64,000 nucleotides of DNA from contig CM049306.1 of assembly GCA_026874595.1 (NCBI GenBank), forward strand, positions 16,393,019 to 16,457,018. Direction: 5' to 3'. This document shows positions 60,176 through 64,000 of this stretch, in pieces. Position 1 is the stretch's first letter. Every line of letters begins with the position of its first letter. Made by a program: the position numbers and the translations under genes. The notes below the pieces were generated by a model. That model was not told the DNA's origin, ran no database searches, and saw only the letters and a program-made list of their open reading frames with translations. Origin of the DNA: Sipunculus nudus (Eukaryota > Annelida > Sipuncula > Golfingiida > Sipunculidae).

Positions 60176-60340
60176 GAGGCCTAGACAGAGTGGTAAAATG
60201 CTCGGCCATCTCTGCTGGTGACCCGGAGTTGGAACCCAGGTGCTGCCATGAGAGTGGGCTGTAGTTGTCCGTCCAAGGTCGGTGGTTCTCTCCAGATTCT
60301 CCGGCTTCCTCCACCTCTCTCACTACTATCTTCAACACTA
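60176..60340 (+). repeat. Possible tRNA-derived SINE
   Basis: AGACAGAGTGGTAAAATGC resembles an A box, and GACCCGGAGTTGGAACCCAG, about 30 bp later, a B box. A body with GGTGGTTCTCTCCAGATTCT then CCGGCTTCCTCC follows, which I associate with mollusc SINE-like repeats. Cloverleaf folding is poor and no target duplication was seen, so it is not a functional tRNA gene. Confidence 0.45.
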
Positions 60341-60559
60341 TCAGTATTTCCTATTTTCACCTTAAATATCTAACTGTATACCAGCTCAATCTGTCAAACT
60401 TTGTCGTTGCTGAGGGAGCCAGTACGGGCCAGATTTTCTGGAGACCTGTGACTGGCTTGAGAACCGACTTCACTTTCAGTCAGTCAGTCCGTTTCTACAA
60501 AACTTTAAGAAGGGGTGATCCCTGGTTCTGTGAAGAGTTTGTTTGGCTTTGATAAAGGT

Positions 60560-61420
60560 GGAGAGTGAGTAGGATTGATCTGCATTAGCACAGGAGTGCT
60601 GTCTGCTGAGTACCATACTAGTATACGACTGTAGCATAGTAAAAATTACATCACCATAGACCAGATTAGAGTTCTTTATGTCCAGTTATCACATGTAAGT
60701 TAAATAAATATTGTTACAGGACATACTTGTACTAACACTTGCTTTTTTAATTTATTTTGAGTTTTGGTGTAGTATGATTGTCAGTTTGTGACATTTTCAT
60801 CCATAGTTTTGGTGTGTGGATGCATTGTGGATCCTATGAACGTATGAACAGACAGGGTCCGGTCAGTAGGGCCTGTTCACTCACAGCTCTAGTGTTAGAC
60901 TCTCAGAGGAACAAACAACCCAAGTTGCCATTACCCAACTCTAAGGCTATTAACAATATATATTTTATTGGTGAAGCAGGTATCCTTCTGGTAAATACCT
61001 AGACTAGATATTGCAATGAGGAACATTTTGAATGAGACACAGGGGATAGCCTGCTCCACCCATCACACTCAGACCAACATGTTCACTGCACTGTTAGATA
61101 TTGATCTTGATCAGAAAATAGTATTTACAGCCAGTTTGATTAGAATGTTATTGTCGCCAGAACAGATATAATTTAGTACATGGATGTATATGCCATATAA
61201 TTAGGGGAACTGTGTACGGAAACCATAACAGTACTAACATAACTTTTTCAGTATATACTAAAACCACACCAGACTTCCAGTTAGTTCCTCCTTGACCATG
61301 CTTTTCACTAATATATGAGCTTCCTTTAAATTAATCATCTGTCACTCTAGCAAGTGTTATTGTTCAGTGTTAACACATGTTTATCAGATGCCAGTTCATT
61401 AACCTCCACTACAGACTTAT
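60560..61420. other. Intron 3: no feature recognised
   Basis: No coding or repeat assignment possible. Confidence 0.45.
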
Positions 61421-61424
61421 TAGG

Positions 61425-62340
61425 GCCCCGCTTGAAAAGCTGGTGCCCTATAGTAATCGACCTGTCCGTCTGTCTAGCTGTCCGTCCGTCTGTCCCTCTG
61501 TCCATCTGTACGTCCGTCTGTCCACAAATTCTTTCCGGATGATAACTCCAGTTAGGATTGACGGATTGAGTTCAAACCTGAGATATGTATTAACCATCAA
61601 TTATGGAAGATCCCTATCGATTTTGGGGTCCGGGGGTCAAAGGACTAAAAAGTTATTAACAGTTTGGTGTTAAATTTTAGGTCCCTCTTTCAGCAGGGCA
61701 GAAATCATAATTGTAACCATAATTGTTTGTTCCACCTAAAGTAGGACAGGTCCTCATGTCAACAGCAACGAGGCATGATATATGGTCATAGACTTTCTGT
61801 TAGTTATGCGGTAAAAACCATTACAGAACACCTAGTAAGGTTGCACTCTCTTAGCAAATATGCATGCAAAAGGACACACATAGTTAACACAATAACTCGT
61901 AAAAAGTAATTCATATAAGGTCCCCAGACTCACGGCAGTGATGGACCTTTTGATGAACTACAATATGTTTGAAGATGGGTGACCTTGATGGATTTTCAAG
62001 GTCACAGAGGTGATAATTCTAAAATGGTGTTAACCAAATAGCTCGCAAACAATTTGACTAACACTCACTGAACTTGCACCAGTAATGTTTGTTATGAAGG
62101 GCTAGGTCAAATTTGAAGATGGATGACCTTGACAGAGGCGATAATTCTCAAATGATGTTAATGCAATAACTCGCAAAGCATTTGATGAACAATCAAATTT
62201 GTTTCAGCATAATAACTCCCCTAACATATGATGGATAGGATTCAAACATAAGATGTATCACCCATGGCCTAAGGGAGAAGCTTATTGATATTTGGGTCAG
62301 AAGGAAAAAAAAAAGTACAACACAGTTTGGTGTTCAGTTG
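61425..62340 (+). repeat. Repeat with GGGCCCCGCTTGAAAAGC head and AAGGTCACAGAGG units
   Basis: A head with GTGCCCTATAGTAATCGACC and a run of GTCCGTC/GTCTGTC (61441-61525) is followed by GATAACTCCAGTTAGGATTGA...GATCCCTATCGATTTTGGGGTC. Two or three ~150-bp units follow with GATGACCTTGA...TTTTCAAGGTCACAGAGG (near 61977 and 62124), as at 19650-20230. A second GATAACTCC-like partial repeat lies at 62205-62340. Confidence 0.65.
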
Positions 62341-62344
62341 CTGG

Positions 62345-63380
62345 TGGCTCCTTCAGCAGGCTAGGAATGGATGAATCTTTTTCGAGTCACTCGTGTACAG
62401 CGGCATTACATTTTCACAGCATATTTTGTACAGACAATTTGAAGATTCCCCAGAAAAGGATACACTGGCCCAATGCACTACAGTGGCTCTCATTTAAACC
62501 ATGTTTGGACAAATCTATCTCCACTTCCAACAACATCTCAAGGAATTTGGACCTATTATAGTGACTATCAACAAATTTACATTGATATTCATATGTAACC
62601 ATTCTACACATCACAGCCCATCTGTAGACCCAAGCCCAAGAACAGCTGAATCTCAGTTCAAGAGAATGACCATTTTATCACTACTAACCAAAGGCTGACT
62701 CTCTCTAATACTACAAGGTTCATGTACAGACTCAAGCCTCACATATAATAAAGCCAATTCAACATACAAATACTGGAAAAATATTTGACACAGCCCAGCC
62801 AAGACTTCAACCAAGAATAATTGGCACAGGTAATACAGAAATACAGAAACTGAAATGTATGCAGTTCTTTTATATCATGATTTTGATAGCTTTGAACATT
62901 TTCACTTTACCATATCTTTTCTTCCAGTTTATACATGTCAGCTGTTCTTTACAGGTTCTTTAATTTTCAAATATCGCTCTTTCAGCCCATGCTACCAAAG
63001 TACACCAAGTTCAATTTATAATGACTGCATCTTTTGCGGGGGCGTTACTGACCTGTCAGTTTTCTAGTTGATTCACTACCTGAGAGACTTCATATTTCAA
63101 CACACGTCTTGGTTATTATCTAACAATATAGTATGTCTACATAAGATTTAAAGCCAGCCGTTCACCTGCCTTTTCTGTAGAATTTATGTTTCAAGTGTTT
63201 TAATTATGAGCTGATATAACAGTCCAGTATGAACAGAACAAATATTCTAATCCTAGTTTATCAGTCGCCTCTGTTTATACACCATGAATCTTTATGCAAC
63301 TGTTTCTTTTTTATCAGGTATTTTCTTTACAGTTTGGCTGTATAGTATTCATATTTTATATCTGTTCCATTTTTTTGCAG
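62345..63380. other. Intron 3 end: no feature recognised
   Basis: No exon or element seen before the exon 4 acceptor at 63380. Confidence 0.5.
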
Positions 63381-63488
63381 CATTTCAACAACTTTTGGAT
63401 CTTGATGCTTGGTCGTCTCCTTGGAGGCACGGCAACGTCCATCCTGTACAGTGCTTTTGAATCTTGGCTTGTTTGTGAACACAACAAA
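63381..63488 (+). CDS. mfsd5: MFSD5-like transporter, coding exon 4 (gene continues beyond the window)
   Basis: A 108-bp exon with acceptor CCATTTTTTTGCAG and donor AAA|GTAAGT (GT at 63489), phase 0 at both ends. It encodes residues 119-154: HFNNFWILMLGRLLGGTAT followed by SILYSAFESWLVCEHNK. The LMLGRLLGG-T-A/S core (helix 5) and SAFE-x-W-x-x-x-E-H are, to my knowledge, the most characteristic segment of MFSD5 proteins, so this exon fixes the family. With 154 residues recovered out of roughly 450 usual for the family, about a third of the protein lies in the window; helices 6-12 and the 3' UTR lie to the right. No stop, frameshift or missing motif is visible in the four exons, so the gene looks functional. 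Confidence 0.94.
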
Positions 63489-64000
63489 GTAAGTACCAGA
63501 TTGGTCTATATATGTAATAGATCTTATTTAACTTAATGACGGAAGTGAATATAAACAGGTATGACAGTGAAATATATATGCAATTGTCTTGTTTTTGAGT
63601 TCATGCAAACCCTAGCTGTATACTCTTTTAAATGAAATATGTAAACTCTGAGACTGCACAGAAACACTGATAACCAAACAAGATGACCAGAGGTTGAACG
63701 TCTGCCAGAAAAAAGTCCATGCAGCCTTGAATTGACAAGATAAATGTTTAACTCTCTGAAGGAGGAAAATTATTAGCTGAATTTGTGAAGACTGTGATAA
63801 TCATTTTTAACAAAGGTACAAGAGGAAACATTTCTAGTTTTTTTGCTGATGTTGCTGTGTGGCCTATTTTTATGAAAGACGATAGGCTTCCGGGGTTCAC
63901 TGCTATATACCTCTGCGAAAAACTTAAATATTAAGGACAATCGGTGCAAAATTGTGACCTGTAGAGCGTGGTTACATCAAGAGTGTGGACAATCATGCAA
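63489..64000. other. Intron 4, 5' part
   Basis: Starts with GTAAGT. No acceptor followed by coding sequence matching MFSD5 helix 6 is visible before the window ends. Confidence 0.6.

Noticed and set aside
60176-60250. tRNA gene
   Set aside because: A- and B-box-like words are present, but the arms do not pair into a cloverleaf; more likely a SINE head.
60265-60552. 95-codon frame with serine/threonine-rich start
   Set aside because: Its beginning lies in the SINE-like unit and the rest has no homology I can recognise or flanking splice sites of suitable phase.

Overview
The window is animal (metazoan) nuclear DNA, very probably from a lophotrochozoan and most likely a mollusc. It is AT-rich, genes are split by GT-AG introns of 6 to 17 kb, and most of the sequence is decayed transposons and satellite-like repeats. 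Several repeat heads match types I associate with mollusc genomes (TTTTAGCTCAG... followed by GTCCGTCCGTC runs, and GTCTCCCCC...GGGGGAGAC boxes). The species cannot be named from the sequence. There is no prokaryotic gene organisation, CRISPR array, rRNA or intact tRNA.

Only one host gene can be supported. It is the 5' part of an MFSD5-type (molybdate-anion transporter) major facilitator gene on the + strand. Four coding exons (28100-28247, 44924-45068, 57382-57442, 63381-63488) join in frame to 154 residues that carry the family's N-terminal membrane segments and the MFS motif A. The gene runs off the right edge. Introns 1, 2 and 3 are about 16.7, 12.3 and 5.9 kb and are largely repeats.

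Layout. 0-2.6 kb: a nested palindrome and a dead + strand LINE. 4.2-8.9 kb: degenerate short repeats, then a gutted BEL/Pao retrotransposon with a probable 3' LTR. 8.9-11.1 kb: a dead minus-strand LINE interrupted by a 336-bp Harbinger-like MITE. 12.0-13.3 kb: an array of nested ATTGTAATA palindromes. 13.6-21.7 kb: repeats with GTATCCCC hairpin heads, (GCC)n, palindromic GGTGGCGCCACC cores and a 289-bp satellite full of AGGTCA half-sites. 21.7-22.9 kb: a Penelope-like element with a hammerhead-like motif in front of it. 23.0-27.5 kb: a 4.5-kb foldback element whose arms are made of tandem sub-repeats. 27.7-28.1 kb: mfsd5 leader. 30.5-36.9 kb: repeats of intron 1. 36.97-39.23 and 45.95-48.35 kb: near-identical direct repeats on either side of exon 2. 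41.0-43.4 kb: a CTCGCCTAGGCGAG palindrome cluster and a roughly 170-bp repeat with estrogen-response-element-like palindromes. 53.5-54.9 kb: a diverged third copy of the direct repeat. 57.4-62.3 kb: short arrays and a SINE-like unit.

The retroelements are all broken and should be read as fossils. The most unusual signals are structural: dense palindromic or tandem non-coding families, two of which carry regularly spaced nuclear-receptor-type sites inside or next to this transporter gene. Whether these do anything is inference. Nearly all the other open reading frames are chance frames through repeats.
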